This document shows positions 1 through 10,589 of a DNA stretch of 64,000 nucleotides, one piece after another. The DNA lies in assembly GCA_003439945.1 (NCBI GenBank), contig QVRM01002215.1:1-64000 (forward strand), written 5' to 3'. Position 1 is the stretch's first letter. Each line of letters opens with the position of its first letter. The DNA comes from Dermanyssus gallinae. Lineage: Eukaryota; Arthropoda; Arachnida; Mesostigmata; Dermanyssidae. Below the pieces are notes generated by a model. The model did not search any database. It was not told the origin of the DNA and saw only the letters and a program-made list of their open reading frames with translations. Both the position numbers and the translations under genes were made by a program.

Positions 1-670
1 ATCGTGCGAGCCAGCTCCACAGATTCTGGATGGTTTTGAGATCAGGTGAGACTGCAGGCCAGCGTAGGACCTCAATGTGACGTTGATCGAACCAGCTTCC
101 GATCAGCCTGGCGGTGTGAATCGGGGCGTTATCGTGTTGAAAAACGAAGCCTGGCTCTCCCATCAGCTCAAAATGCGCCGATTGCTCTTTGATAGCGCGT
201 CGAATAAACACGACCGTCTAAAAACACAATCGACGACTTTGTATGATACCCGACAGCGGTTCAGATCACCACTAAACAGCCACCTGAGTGATGTTTTGAC
301 AAAATTCGTTCTTCCTTGCAGACATCGTGCAAATAATAGTTAAATCGATCCGGTTCATCAGAGTTAATCTTTTTTCATCCGAAAAGAGCACTCTGTGTCA
401 CTCAGTGGTCTATGACAAGACAACGAAGCGGAGGCAAAGTTGCGGACGCATGTACGATCGCTCCCGAAAAATATCGTCAGTAATTAATCCATACCAGTAT
501 GGAAGACCCTTTCGTTCGTTTCTTTGTGCGGAACCGATAGACTTGGTGACTAGCAGTCCTTTCTGCATAAAAAGTGAACTCTTGGTGAATATTCGTGGAT
601 CTCTGAGTCCCAAAAGGTTCGCTACGAGGATAACTTGGGTCCAGCTTAGTCGCATATGCAGTGCCATCGT
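1..670 (-). pseudogene. Tc1/Tc3-like transposase relic, truncated by the window edge
   Basis: Minus-strand translation gives the DDE core of a Tc1-type cut-and-paste transposase in pieces. VLFSDEK (first Asp) lies near 360-400, then in another frame a segment like YHTKSSIVFLDGR, then one uninterrupted stretch at about 20-145 with FQHDNAPIHTAR, WPAVSPDL and NLWSW. The spacing from the second Asp to the expected Glu is 34 residues (DD34E), but that codon (26-28) reads Gln (CAG), so the catalytic triad is lost. Several frame changes and stops lie between 150 and 420. Upstream on the minus strand (410-667) an open frame of about 85 residues probably covers the DNA-binding half but is hard to align. 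The C-terminus lies beyond position 1. It is a dead copy. Confidence 0.75.
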
Positions 671-794
671 CAGGAAACTACGGAAGCGACACCGCTAAGT
701 ATCCGTCCCATTTCTCCCTCGGCGTCCCGGGAGTGGGTGAGTTACGTGGTTTTCGATATCTCTGTGGTGTTCTCGGGACACACCTACTATAGAG

Positions 795-1126
795 CAGTGC
801 AGCGTGCGCGCCGCCATCTTGGTTTTGCCGTACCTAACAGCGTGGCTTAGCCAGTGGCTTCTCGCCCCAGCTGAGCGCTGTGTGTAAGAGTAGACGTGCC
901 GGCTGTCAAGTTCGACGCACCGTGCGGACAGGCGAGTACTATCCGCACACTCAGTGCAGACCGGTTAGGCGGTCCACCAAGTAGGCAGCGCGAACTAGTT
1001 CCGGCAAGCTGATCCGAACGCAAGACTTCTCCAGTAATCACTGACCTGTACCTTTGTCCCGCTTTTGGCCACCGAATTTGGCTGAGATAGGCTATAGACG
1101 GTAGGAGGGTCAAATAAAGGAGAACT
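795..1126 (+). promoter_or_regulatory. Probable LINE 5' UTR
   Basis: GC- and CpG-rich DNA runs directly into the gag-like ORF1. It begins near a CAGTGCAGCG motif followed by a GCCGCCATCTTGG stretch and ends at an ATG in the context GAGAACTATGT. Non-LTR retrotransposons of arthropods commonly start with CAGT-type initiators and carry an internal promoter. The exact 5' end and any target duplication were not found, so assigning this block to the element rests on adjacency. Confidence 0.4.
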
Positions 1127-1900
1127 ATGTCGTTGTTTCGGGAGCCGCCGGACAAGGGAATAGGAGTAGCAGAAGAAGAGATCTCGATGGAAGTCAATGT
1201 GGACCCCGTCGTGACGGAAGAAGAACCCGCGAATAACGTAAAGCCGACGGATAAGGGGAAGACCGCAAAGAAAGGCAAAGAGGACAAAGATGCCGCGAAG
1301 CCAAAAAGGGGAAAGGAAAAGGAGGAGAACAGTCAGCGTGTTACGATGCTGCCTCCAGGCACCGTAATGACGCCGAATACAACGGACCGCTTAAACAGCT
1401 TGGAATGGTGTTTGAGGCCGCGTATAGGGAGGTCATTAGCACCAAGAATGTACACTTGGCTATCAAGGAGAAGATGATCTTTCTGCTGGCACAAATGAAG
1501 GCCGCCATGAGAAAAGAGGAGGACGATAAAAAGGAAAGGGATCTGCAGAAAGAAAGCCAACGGGACTTCTACTCTTCCGGGTCTTCTCAACAAATGCACT
1601 TGCGAGAAAAACGTCTGGACATGGTGGATGCGGCCTGCGAGACGGATCCGGTCGTACTGGTGCCGACTCCGAAAAACCTAGTCGATGAGATCAATGAAAT
1701 GATTCTCAACTGTACTTCGGAGGAGGACTTGTCTGCACTCGTCAAGACAGACTGCCCCGAGCAGGTGCACACAGTCCAGTATCATTAAAGAGAGTCCGAT
1801 GCGACTACTCGTAGTTCGCGAGGACTCGAAAGATGATGCCGTGACGTGGGATAATATGTCCGTGCAGTTCGGTGGCCTCAGGTCCAAGACGGCACAGACG
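1127..1900 (+). pseudogene. Gag-like ORF1 of a non-LTR retrotransposon, frameshifted
   Basis: The first frame (1127-1477) starts at ATG with an acidic then Lys-rich tail (KGKTAKKGKEDKDAAKPK). A second frame shifted by -1 (about 1390-1788) continues with KQLGMVFEAAYREV and a helical, charged region (KEKMIFLLAQMKAAM). A third frame (about 1770-1900, SIIKESPMRLLVVRED) appears to continue after another shift. The basic N-terminus plus helical middle resembles ORF1/gag proteins of R1/LOA-type LINEs, which coat the RNA in a ribonucleoprotein. No CCHC knuckles are visible, and no RT follows in the next kilobase, so the element is 3' truncated. The overlap of the first two frames contains CTTAAAC at 1390-1396 (see findings). 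The clade is uncertain. Confidence 0.45.
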
Positions 1901-2420
1901 AGCTTTCATCGGTCAGCGGTCAATCGTTGTTGTTTCTTGTGTTTTTTTTCTCGTGAGCCAATGTGTCTTCCTGAGGAAGTTTTGCACATTTTGCACGTTC
2001 GTTTGCACATCGGCCGCCGCCGCAATTGCTTTCGACGAGGGCGCAGAGTTCGGCGCTTTTTTCAGAATTGCAGCTTGCTTCGTTCCGAAATGGCATTTAA
2101 ACGCCCGGAACTCTTTTTAACGGCGTTATTTTTACCTAACAAACTAGACAATTAACAAAGTTATTCACTACTTGAGGTCAACGCCTTAATCGACGGCAAA
2201 TTTCGCGATTAGAGAGGCCGATGTCCTTATAAGTCTTGATATGGGTCTTTTGTCACTCGTTAAGGCATTTATCTTGCTAGTGGCATTATCATTTTTTTCG
2301 CGGTGTAGCTGTGCCAAATGTAAGCATGTTTCACTGTTTTCTTTACACGATTGGTCATAATAAATGCGTGAAATGTGGCAAAAATGGGTGGCCCTATATT
2401 TTTTTCAGGGACTGTATAGA
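1901..2420. other. No gene recognised
   Basis: AT-leaning sequence with T runs. Open frames continue to about 2155 but show no family resemblance. An AATAAA-like string lies near 2360. No repeat family was identified. Confidence 0.4.
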
Positions 2421-2446
2421 TATATATATATATATATATATATATA
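2421..2446. repeat. (TA)n microsatellite
   Basis: About 13 uninterrupted TA units, directly 5' of a SINE fragment. Confidence 0.95.
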
Positions 2447-2448
2447 CT

Positions 2449-2556
2449 AAATTGTTGGGAAAACCCTAATTATCTCAACATGTCTAGCCATCGGTGCTGT
2501 GAAAATAAGCCTCATGACGACTCGAGCCCGTAGAAGGCGAGGGATGGTCTATAAAT
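2449..2556 (+). repeat. SINE family 1 copy, 5' truncated
   Basis: Shares the body of the repeat seen at 12960-13195, 32370-32611 and 49651-49911: GTTGGGAAAACCCTAATTA, then TCTCAACATG, then GAGCCCGTAG and a GGTCTATAAATAAAAA-type end. The tRNA-like head is missing; the copy starts at the TA tract. Confidence 0.65.
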
Positions 2557-2629
2557 AAAAACAACATCTATAAAATGTTTTTAATTTTAAGCAAGCAAGG
2601 CATAAGGCCTTAAACGACACCTTAAGACA

Positions 2630-2915
2630 TCTGCAACCCTGCGACCTGGAACTAGCGTGTGTCCGGAAACCCGTCGGACTTGACAGTAAGTGGAAAAAAA
2701 GGTGACGGTCTGATCTCAAGCCCGTTCGAGGACGGCTGCATGTAAATTTGGGATAAGGCAGTTACTGACTTATTTGCTCCTTCAATGGCCATTGCTGGCG
2801 CGGACCGACCTGCTCCAGCTCTCGCTGAGTTGACAAAAGAGTTCCTTAGATAGCGCCTACTACTGGATGTGCAACAGGCCAATGCAGCCTCAATCCAGAT
2901 GGCTGGTCTTTACAC
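2630..2915 (+). pseudogene. LINE ORF2 C-terminal remnant (family X)
   Basis: Plus-strand reading gives GLISSPFEDG, then WDKAVTDLFAPS, a gap, then RLLLDVQQANAASI. This matches the tail after the RT domain found in many animal LINEs, where a KRPDG(L/M)TL...W-D-T-V-x-D-(S/T) block is followed by an (R/Q)LS...QRGNAA block. Internal stops are present, and the FYP(L/I)AFETLG segment that normally sits between the blocks is deleted; it survives at 57935-58465 and 61385-61690. The 3' flank soon enters a TA tract. Confidence 0.55.
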
Positions 2916-2949
2916 TCGACCCCCGTAACGGTGCACACGTTCGCAATGT

Positions 2950-3960
2950 ATTTATATATATATATATATATATATATTACCAGCCAGTCTTGTATCCCGA
3001 TCAGTATATTGCTAAACACAGCTGCAGAGCTTGGATCGGGGGGAACGCTTGACGCTCGATTCGATTTAGTACTACGAAGTGCGTCTAAATTTTTACACTC
3101 TCATTTCTCTCCACATGGATCTACCTCTAGTTAATCGCATTCACTGTATCACTCTAATACGTACGGTATACTGATGAAGCTCTTATACGATATAGGTGAA
3201 GATTCTGCCATCTAATCATCTTCAGCAAAATAAAATGCAATTACATATTTATTGGTTGAGGCCATTAATATTTATGGAGCAGCCAAGATAAATGACGTGA
3301 CGACTCGAACGGCGTGTCGTGGTAACCTCATTGCAGACACGGCTGGTTACACACAAGTTGTACAAACCAGCCTACCAGATGAAAGCTTCTACGAAATTAC
3401 TTCTAAGATGCTGTTCTTGTGATGGTTGTTGTTGTTATTTTTGTTGTCGCTCTTGTTGCTGTCGTCGTCGCGGTTTTTGTTGTTATAGTGGCTGCTGCTG
3501 CCTCCTCTTCTATATGTTCATGAAGGATAATGTCGTACTTAAATTCTAGAAACAGATGCATCAGCAGCACGCTAGTTTTAGGAAGTATCTCATGTAGATA
3601 CGTTAGAAACCAAAATAGGGACTCCGCTTACACGTTTGTAATGTTACGGTGAGAATTCCTTAAAAAAGAAACCTTCTGTTTAGCCTCTCAGTTTTCTGTA
3701 AACCTGAAAAGGTGCCCTTGTGTGTTTTTTTTTAATTTAAGTCTCCTACTGGAGATACTAACACTAATACGACAGAGATACCTATTATAAAATAAAACCG
3801 CTGCTATCATGATTCTCTTTACAAGCGTAACACATCGCCTTGGGCAGCAAACATGTAGAAACAAATGTCGCGCTTTTGACACATTGCTTGAGCCCTAGTT
3901 AGTCAATGAACCATGCTCCCGCCTATTTAAATATTTCTGCTTATTTATATGTATACGTAT
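2950..3960. other. No gene recognised; microsatellites
   Basis: Holds a (TA)n tract at about 2952-2978 and a Gly/Cys/Val-type triplet-rich stretch at 3420-3510 (imperfect TTG/CTG/TCG repeats). Short frames here are low complexity. No transposon motif was seen. Confidence 0.4.
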
Positions 3961-6150
3961 ATAAATGAATATATATATATATATATAAAGGAAGGCAACC
4001 TAGCCTGTTGCACGATTAGTGCAGCGACCACCGTCGATTCGATAGTGCATAAACGTTCTGTTTTTCGGTTTTTCTTTCGGGGGGGGGGGGGGGGGGGCGT
4101 AGTCATCGTGTCTGGCAAGTCGACAGAAACGCGGGCGGCCATGCGCCGTCCTTCAGCCAGCCATTTCATCGCAAGGATTCTAATAATAATAATGATAATA
4201 GCAACAGCGACAAGATAAAACTGCCAGCACACGAGTGGTGACCGCTCGTGGCTGTTCGGTCGGGGCCTGAAGGAAGAGGGCAATTTAACGGCGGGGCGAA
4301 AATAACGGTGCGTCTTGCGCGTTTTTTACGCCGACATCGCGGCGGTTCTGGTGCGTCTGGTGCGTCCCCCATCCCCCCCCCCTGACATAGACATGTGCAC
4401 GTTACACGCTACGTGGCTGGTGTATTGCAACGTCCAGACACCGTTTTTCGCCACTGTAGCCACATCGCGGAGGAGAGCAGCGGTCAAGGCGCGCAACCAC
4501 TGCGTTGCTACGTTCATAATGCACGGACGAGCCAGAAAGTGGGAGGAACGGAGAGGGGGGGAGGGAGAGATAAAGGGAGGGAGGGAGAGATGGGGGGAGG
4601 ATGGGAGGGTGAAATGAAACAGGAGAGTGGAAGGTAGTCTCGGGGGATCAAGAGGGATTGCGTAACGATGTGATACGTTATAGATAACGAAAGATTCCGA
4701 GTAAGAGAGCGACAAGACACGGAGAGAGAGCGAGTGCAGCAAAAGAGAAGCGGGAAGGGGGGGGGGGGCTCAAAGTGCTACTAGGCGACACCAGGCAACG
4801 TGTAGGCAGCGAGCAAGTTTTCGGAACGAAATCGTGGGAAACAACACGAGCACCGAATGAAGTGGAAGAAGCCAGCCACAGGAGAAGACTTCATGCAAGC
4901 AGTGTCGTCGTCATCATGGCTGATGATGTTGTTGCTGCTGCTGCTGCGGCGGCGGGAGCAGTAGTTACGCCTGTAGCAGTAGTCGTATACAAACAACGAC
5001 CAGCGGCGGATGATACGAGAGCTAAAATAATCACATCGTTCTCTTGTACTCTCTCACGCTCTCGGTGTCTTTCTCTCTGCCCTTTTTCTCTCCACCTCTC
5101 TTCGGGGTCGCCTGCTTAAGTTTCTTTTGTCGACGTTCTCCTCGTGTGTTGTTTTTCTTGCGACCTCCCGATTCACTTTCTTGGTTACCTCCTTCGCTCG
5201 CCGGCGATCTCCTCTCTGTCTCTCTCTATATATATCTCTCGTGCGCGCGCGCGCGCTCCCTCAGACAAGCTCTGTGTGTCTCTGGCCACAATGTGCAGCC
5301 TAACAATGGCTGTAGGAACGGAGGAATAGTGCCGCTTCTTGTGACTTCCGCTTTCTCGCGTAGCTTTTTTCTTCTCTTTTGAAAACAACACGCTCCGTCC
5401 GTCCATACATACGTGTGGTCGCCCGCCGGCCATAAAGCAATCACATTATCTCCCACGATATCTAACAAACTGGCAGTGATGCTCCCGGTTTCTGCCTCTA
5501 TCCACCTACCCGCTCTCTGCTTGTGGCACAAAGGCGCCGCACGCTGGATGGATGAAACAAGCGTGCTTCCTTCGTACTTCTTGCTGCCGGCCCGGCCTGG
5601 TTCCGGCGGGTACGCAGACCGAGCTAGGTACGCACGCCTCGTTATGGCCTGCTCGCTGTTGATTGTTTGTTGTTTAGTCGCTAGTTGTTCTCTCGCCCCC
5701 TCGTACGTCGGCTGAACGGGTGTAGGTGTGTATGTAGGTGTGTAGTGCTTAGCTAGCTGTGCGTCTACGTACATCGTGTGGTATTTGTTATGCTGCCGCC
5801 GACATACGGCTCATGGCAATAATAGCGGCGACCCACAATAGAGATGATGAAGATGCGGCTCAGAAAGGCACCGCAGTGTCTATTCGTTGATTACAGAGGA
5901 GTCGTCGTCGACGACGACGACGCCGAGGAGCCTACAACCGGCTCTACTACTGGCTGGCGTCACGGGTCGCCGGCGGAGGCCGGCCGAAAAGGCGGCTCTT
6001 TTTGGACCTCGCATAGGTCTATGGCGATTAGTACATCATTCATATTAGTCTTTGTAGGACACGGCGTGCACAAAAAGGGTAAATGGAGCGGCGGCGGCGG
6101 CGGAGCAAACGGGAAACGCATGATAAATTATTGATACGCTGATACGGAAA
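3961..6150. promoter_or_regulatory. CpG- and simple-sequence-rich block, possible regulatory or 5' UTR region
   Basis: Composition changes sharply from the AT-rich flanks. There are many CpGs, a G run at 4080-4097, GAGA/GGGA purine arrays (about 4530-4630 and 4720-4770), pyrimidine-rich CTCTCT stretches (5040-5230), a GCGCGCGCGC run near 5242, and GCT/GTT and GAC triplet arrays (4925-4960, 5910-5930). Purine arrays of this kind are found in GAGA-factor-bound promoters of arthropods. Several open frames of 80-180 codons exist on both strands, but they overlap each other in GC-rich DNA and resemble no known protein. No ATG-donor combination stands out. Confidence 0.35.
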
Positions 6151-7326
6151 CGGGTATCTTTGCGCAATGAAGAAGCAAGCATACTACACTCTCAACTTAT
6201 ACTGGTTATTTGCGTATATTGTATATAACCATGAGTTCGGCTGTCGCACAGTGCACGAGTTAAATTTAGGTTTTTCAGTCACTTAAAATTCATATTGCAC
6301 CACCATAAAACTGTGCCTCATTTCGTTTTTAGCTTGCGTTATATGTCGTATAAACGTACGTTTGCATATTTATAAATAATGCCAACAATGGCAAACAACC
6401 CAGCCGGGCCATACTGGATATTAGACGAAATCAGTACTCTCTGATCTCAAAAAACTTTACAGCCTCAAACACGGCTCGCTTACCTATCCGTATGCCGTAT
6501 GTGCAAGTCAGGGGAGGCTGACGATGTCACAGACACAGCTATGAACGCTGCCTCTTTTTTGACACTGAGCGAGTGTAACTCTCCTGGAACTTACGACTGA
6601 AGAACCCCCTGACATGCCAAGCCCTTGTAGAGGCTTTCCTCGAGGACCATGAATCCAGGATTATTACAAGAAGATTCGCAGAAACTGTCTCCGCGGCGAA
6701 AATAACCGCCACACAAAGTCGAGCAGCATAAATTGCAAGAAGAGTGGCCACGTGAAGTAACCTCGACAAGGCACTACTGCGGCCACCAACCGACAAGGGG
6801 CAAATAGGACGACTGTATTTTTGTGGGTTTGTGAGTTCCACACTACCGTGGTTTTAACATCGATGCCCGGTGTGCATCACGCATTTTGCCAGTTACCTCT
6901 ATTGCCAAAAAATTGGTTGCATTCACTATTTTTACAAATCCAAAGGTCAAGTAAGGTCAGCAACATCCCGCTCTATCACAGGTTTCCTTCTCACACACAC
7001 ACACACACACACACTGAGTACGCTAATAAGACCGCTCTTCCTAATGCTCTACACCTTTTGTGGACCTTCCATACGCCTCTTTGGCACGGAATGGCATGCA
7101 CTAGTCGTCACCTGTTCACAAGATGCATTGTGCATGGCTATCACCACTTGCTGTGCTTGTATATATTATTAAGTGGGAAACGAATGTCGCTGCTGGTTCT
7201 GCTCGCTGAAACGCTCTATGACCCGACGAACTGCCAGACGCGGCGACAGCCATCGGATATTGCAACGAATATAGATACAGGCGTATGGAAAACATCTTGT
7301 AAATACAAATTAATTAGGGGCACAAT

Positions 7327-7327
<1 letters not shown>
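6151..7327. other. Mostly unassigned; possible LINE tail at 6420-6700
   Basis: 6420-6700 (plus) gives a Cys-containing stretch (CRMCKSGEADD) reminiscent of the C-x2-C element after LINE RT/RNase H domains, with stops; this is weak. A (CA)n run lies at about 6993-7013. The rest shows nothing recognisable. Confidence 0.25.

Positions 7328-7371
<44 letters not shown>
7328..7371. repeat. (TA)n microsatellite
   Basis: About 22 uninterrupted AT units with no inserted element. Confidence 0.95.
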
Positions 7372-7373
<2 letters not shown>

Positions 7374-7824
7374 CCTCTACGTTTGACCCGTTTGTTTACT
7401 ATTGACAAACCATGGCTTTTCACGTTGCTGCTTACGTTTAAACGTAAGCAGGCAAAAGCCTGAGTCAGAGAGAGGCAGCTATTTCGCATAGCCAGTATGA
7501 GCCATATTTTTATATAAGGCGCAAATTAGACAAGAGGTTATTGAAAAATTAGAATACTAAGTTGATGAGACCGCCATCAGCCCGGCACTACACCCGTCCA
7601 TGCATATGCACAGAGGCTGCTACTGTCGCGCTTAGCACTTGATGATCTCTATATTAAATCCGAGTGCATAATTTCGCAGATTTTGTGGCGGCGAAACTAA
7701 CTTAAACAGAATAGACGAGAAATGTTGTATTTTACCTTGGCTTATGCTCTTAGCCCTTTTTGCATGCTGGTTATTCTGGACATATAGTAAGTCGCCCATT
7801 CCTAGTATTAGTGTCTGTATACTT
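7372..7824. other. No gene recognised
   Basis: Unique-looking AT-rich DNA up to the mariner target site. A small inverted repeat around TTACGTTTAAACGTAA lies near 7432-7447. Confidence 0.4.
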
Positions 7825-7826
7825 TA

Positions 7827-9106
7827 CAGGTAGTTCTACAAGTTCTTAAAATGAGCTTTTCAGAATTCGAATTTTTTCTCGCGCTTTTACCGCTATTGGA
7901 AACGGCAACTTTTCGAATGCTAGCAGTCAAAATATTATGGTGATTGGCAGTTGCGATTTCGTTTGATCGCTTTTCCCGTGCAACGTATCGGCGTGATTTT
8001 GAAAAATTGAGAAAAAAGAGTTTCGAGTGGTTATCAAGCGTTTTTATTTCAAAAGTTGGAATGCGACCCAAGTGGAAACTGAATTAGACGAGGTGTACGG
8101 TGACTCTGCGCCATATTTTGCCACTGTTTTCAACTGGATTAATGAGTTAAAAAGAGGTCGCAGGAGCACCGAGGATGAACTACGTTCAGGACGCCCAAAA
8201 ACGGCAACTGATGAGGAAAACGTGGAAAAAGTGCGGAAAATCTTTGCCGCAGATAAGCGAGTGAACATTAAGGAGATATCGGAGGCCTTGGGGATCAGTT
8301 TGGGTAGTGTGCATTTCATTCTGCACGAGAACTTGAAGATGAAAAAACTCAGAGCAAAATGAGTGCCGCATTTGCTCAACCAAGGCCAAACAGACGCGCG
8401 TGTTTCCGCTTCACAGCGAAATTTGGCCAAGATGTCGAAAAATCCGTCGGATTTTTGGCGCAGATTCGTGACCGTCGATGAAAGCTGGGTCCATCACTAC
8501 ACTTCCGAGACCCAAGAAGCATCTCGCCAATCGTGTGCACCTGGTGAAGGACCTCCGAAGAGGGTGCGGACAACGGCATCGGCCGGAAAGATGATGGCTA
8601 CGGTTTTTTGGGACCAACGTGGAATAATTCTGGTCGACTACCCTGAGAACGGTAAAACGATCACGGGAGAATATTATGCAAGACTGTTGGACTGCCTGAA
8701 GCAAGAACTCATCGTGAAACGGCCCGCTTTGCAGAAGAAGGTTGTCCTGTTTCACCAGGACAATGCTCCCGCACACAAGTCGCGGCAAGCAACGGCAAAA
8801 CTGGCCCAACTGAGGTTCGAACTTATTGAACAACCTTCCTATTCTCCAGACCTGGCCCCCTCTGATTATTTCCTTTTCAGACATTTGAAGAATCGTCTCG
8901 GTGGAAAGCGTTTTTCCAGCAATGAAGAGGTTACAACTGCTGTCAATGCCTATTTTCAGTCTAAAGACGCAGAATTTTACTCAAGAGGTATAAATGCTCT
9001 GAAATCTCGGTGGGAAAAGTGTATTGAGTATATCAAATAAGAAAAAATTAAAAACAAGATTTGGAAAATTCTTGGTTTTCATTTTAAAAACTTGTGGAAC
9101 TACCTG
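7827..9106 (+). mobile_element. Full-length mariner-like element (1280 bp)
   Basis: Terminal inverted repeats of 27 bp: the left starts CAGGTAGTTCTACAAGTTC (7827-7853) and the right is its near-complement ending GGAACTACCTG (9080-9106). Both sides carry the TA target duplication (7825-7826 and 9107-9108). The length of 1.28 kb is standard for mariner. The transposase frame occupies 8006-9040, preceded by about 180 bp of 5' UTR. A deleted sister copy lies at 48168-49317, and degenerate relatives at 14075-14560 and 61792-62577. Confidence 0.95.
8006..9040 (+). pseudogene. Mariner transposase (DD34D) with one in-frame UGA
   Basis: The frame opens after a stop at 8000-8002 and reads IEKKEFRVVIKRFYF, the usual mariner N-terminus, but the expected ATG is ATT (8006-8008). 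The bipartite helix-turn-helix DNA-binding half follows, including RSGRPKTATDEENVEKVRK and EALGISLGSVHFILH. A TGA at 8360-8362 interrupts RAK-x-VPHLL, where the family has the linker motif WVPHEL-like Trp. The same frame then runs open to 9040: VTVDESWVHHY (first Asp), FHQDNAPAH (second Asp) and YSPDLAPSDYFLF (third Asp, 34 residues later). About 345 residues is normal length. One nonsense codon and a lost start are the only visible lesions, so this is a young or recently active lineage. Subfamily (mellifera/cecropia-like) is from memory. Confidence 0.9.
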
Positions 9107-9108
9107 TA

Positions 9109-9880
9109 TGTGCCGATACTCCGGTATGGGGAAGAACTGAGGAGTCTAAGAAACTGCCATTGAACATCGAAACAGACATTTCGATGAGCAGTCGCATTTG
9201 TTGGATATTGGGCCACTTTTTTTTTAACTCGCCATTTAATATGCGAAGCGTGTAGCTTATCTATAACATCTGGAGGGAATAACCTTACCAAAGCTCTCGC
9301 CTACTGCAGAGACGAACATTCGTTGGCAGTTGTGTTGCTCTTCTAAGTACCACGAATTTGACTCCTCAATACTGAGTGCGACCGCCGTTGGGGCCTCAGC
9401 AGCAAAAGGATGGCTGACTGGATTACCACCGGACGTCACGTATTAAACGACACAGACATACATACCACGTATGCTGAGTGCACGCACGTCATACGACTGA
9501 CGGAGAAAGCGCGCTCGAAGCCTAGATTGGGATATAGTCGCAGTCTGCTACGCCATTATCTAGCTAATGGCAGCTGGCGTCTGCGTACGCATGTCCACCG
9601 CCTCACGCGCGACCACAAGTTTTCTTTGTTTTGTTAGCTGTAGTTAACTCAGTTTATTGATAAAGCAATATTGCTGATTTTTTTCGGGTATTAGAATACA
9701 CGTCCAATTACTGAGCAAGAAAGAACGCTACTGTCATATGCCCGTCATCGGTACGTTCGTAAAGCTGTCGTTTCGCCAACAAACTATAGCAAGCACACAT
9801 TGTACGTATATAACAGATTAACTTAAGAAAGTTAAATTCCAACATCTATACATAGTGCAAAAAGCTCCAACGTATGCGCA
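9109..9880. other. No gene recognised
   Basis: Unique-looking DNA. A 75-codon frame at 9410-9637 resembles nothing known to me. Confidence 0.4.
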
Positions 9881-9896
9881 GCCCTACTAAGAGCCT

Positions 9897-10340
9897 TTGC
9901 GGAAATGCCGAGGGCACTTGAAGGGCATCGTGCGGCCTCGTTCACCATTTTTGTTGCCTGAAAACAAGACGGGATCAAACGAGCACGGCTTCAAATGTTT
10001 TTCCTCAGCTTCTGCTTGGCTCAACGCCGTTCTAACTCGAAAGTCCTTCCTCGACGGGACGTTCGAAAGCATCATGGACTGTTCATGCCCTTACAATGAA
10101 TTGAATGCGCTTTGCCATCGTGGTGGATGGTCGCCGCTTCCATGCATTCCCTTAGCGTCTGCCACCGGACGATCCGACAACTCAGCACGCAGCCGACAAA
10201 AGCTCGAAAATCGGGGGCTGACCGGCGCCCAGAAGAGACATTTTTCGAAATACGTTCAAAGCCTCTCTATACAAAACGTTGCACTGCAACGCAGGAAGAA
10301 GGAAATGATTCTTTCGACGACAGATGAGGTCTCGTTGTGA
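9897..10340 (+). CDS. Unassigned 147-codon open frame, possible LINE ORF1 relic
   Basis: Open from ATG at 9897 to 10340. The C-terminal third includes GLTGAQKRHFSKYVQSL followed by basic residues (QRRKKE). A (L/S)-T/S-G-A-Q/A-(K/R)(K/R)-basic motif occurs in gag-like proteins of arthropod non-LTR retrotransposons, which is the only hint of function. Immediately downstream lie CAG/AAC triplet arrays (10373-10410 and 10447-10480). There are no Cys knuckles and no splice sites that settle it. It could equally be chance coding or a host exon. Confidence 0.25.
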   Translation: MRKCRGHLKGIVRPRSPFLLPENKTGSNEHGFKCFSSASAWLNAVLTRKSFLDGTFESIMDCSCPYNELNALCHRGGWSPLPCIPLASATGRSDNSARSRQKLENRGLTGAQKRHFSKYVQSLSIQNVALQRRKKEMILSTTDEVSL

Positions 10341-10369
10341 ATAGCAATCTCAGCGTCGAGGACGATAGC

Positions 10370-10485
10370 CGCAGCAGCAGCAGCAACAACAACAATAACA
10401 ACAACAGTATCACACCAACAATGATCACGCTCACAGCATGGGCGACGACAACAATAAACACCAACAACAACAACAACTGTTGCGG
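10370..10485. repeat. Imperfect CAG/AAC trinucleotide repeats
   Basis: GCAGCAGCAGCAGCAACAAC grades into AACAACAATAACAACAAC, with a second (CAA)n block at about 10455-10480. Confidence 0.85.
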
Positions 10486-10529
10486 TACGATGACGGCTGC
10501 GACTATGGAATTAACGGTCTAGCAACTTC

Positions 10530-10586
10530 ACAGTACACTGTGCATACCAGTTAATTTTTGGTCAACTGGTATGCATAGTGTACTGT
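10530..10586. ncRNA. Near-perfect 57-nt hairpin (candidate pre-miRNA or mini inverted repeat)
   Basis: Left arm 10530-10552 (ACAGTACACTGTGCATACC...) pairs with 10564-10586 over 23 bp with a single G-T wobble and an 11-nt loop (10553-10563). The size and loop fit an animal pre-miRNA, but the almost bulge-free stem is also typical of a tiny palindromic transposon remnant. No TA duplication borders it directly. Confidence 0.4.
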
Positions 10587-10589
10587 ACT

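Noticed and set aside
3319..3549. Cys-rich short ORF as a secreted peptide
   Set aside because: The Cys codons come from imperfect TTG/TGT triplet repeats; no signal peptide.
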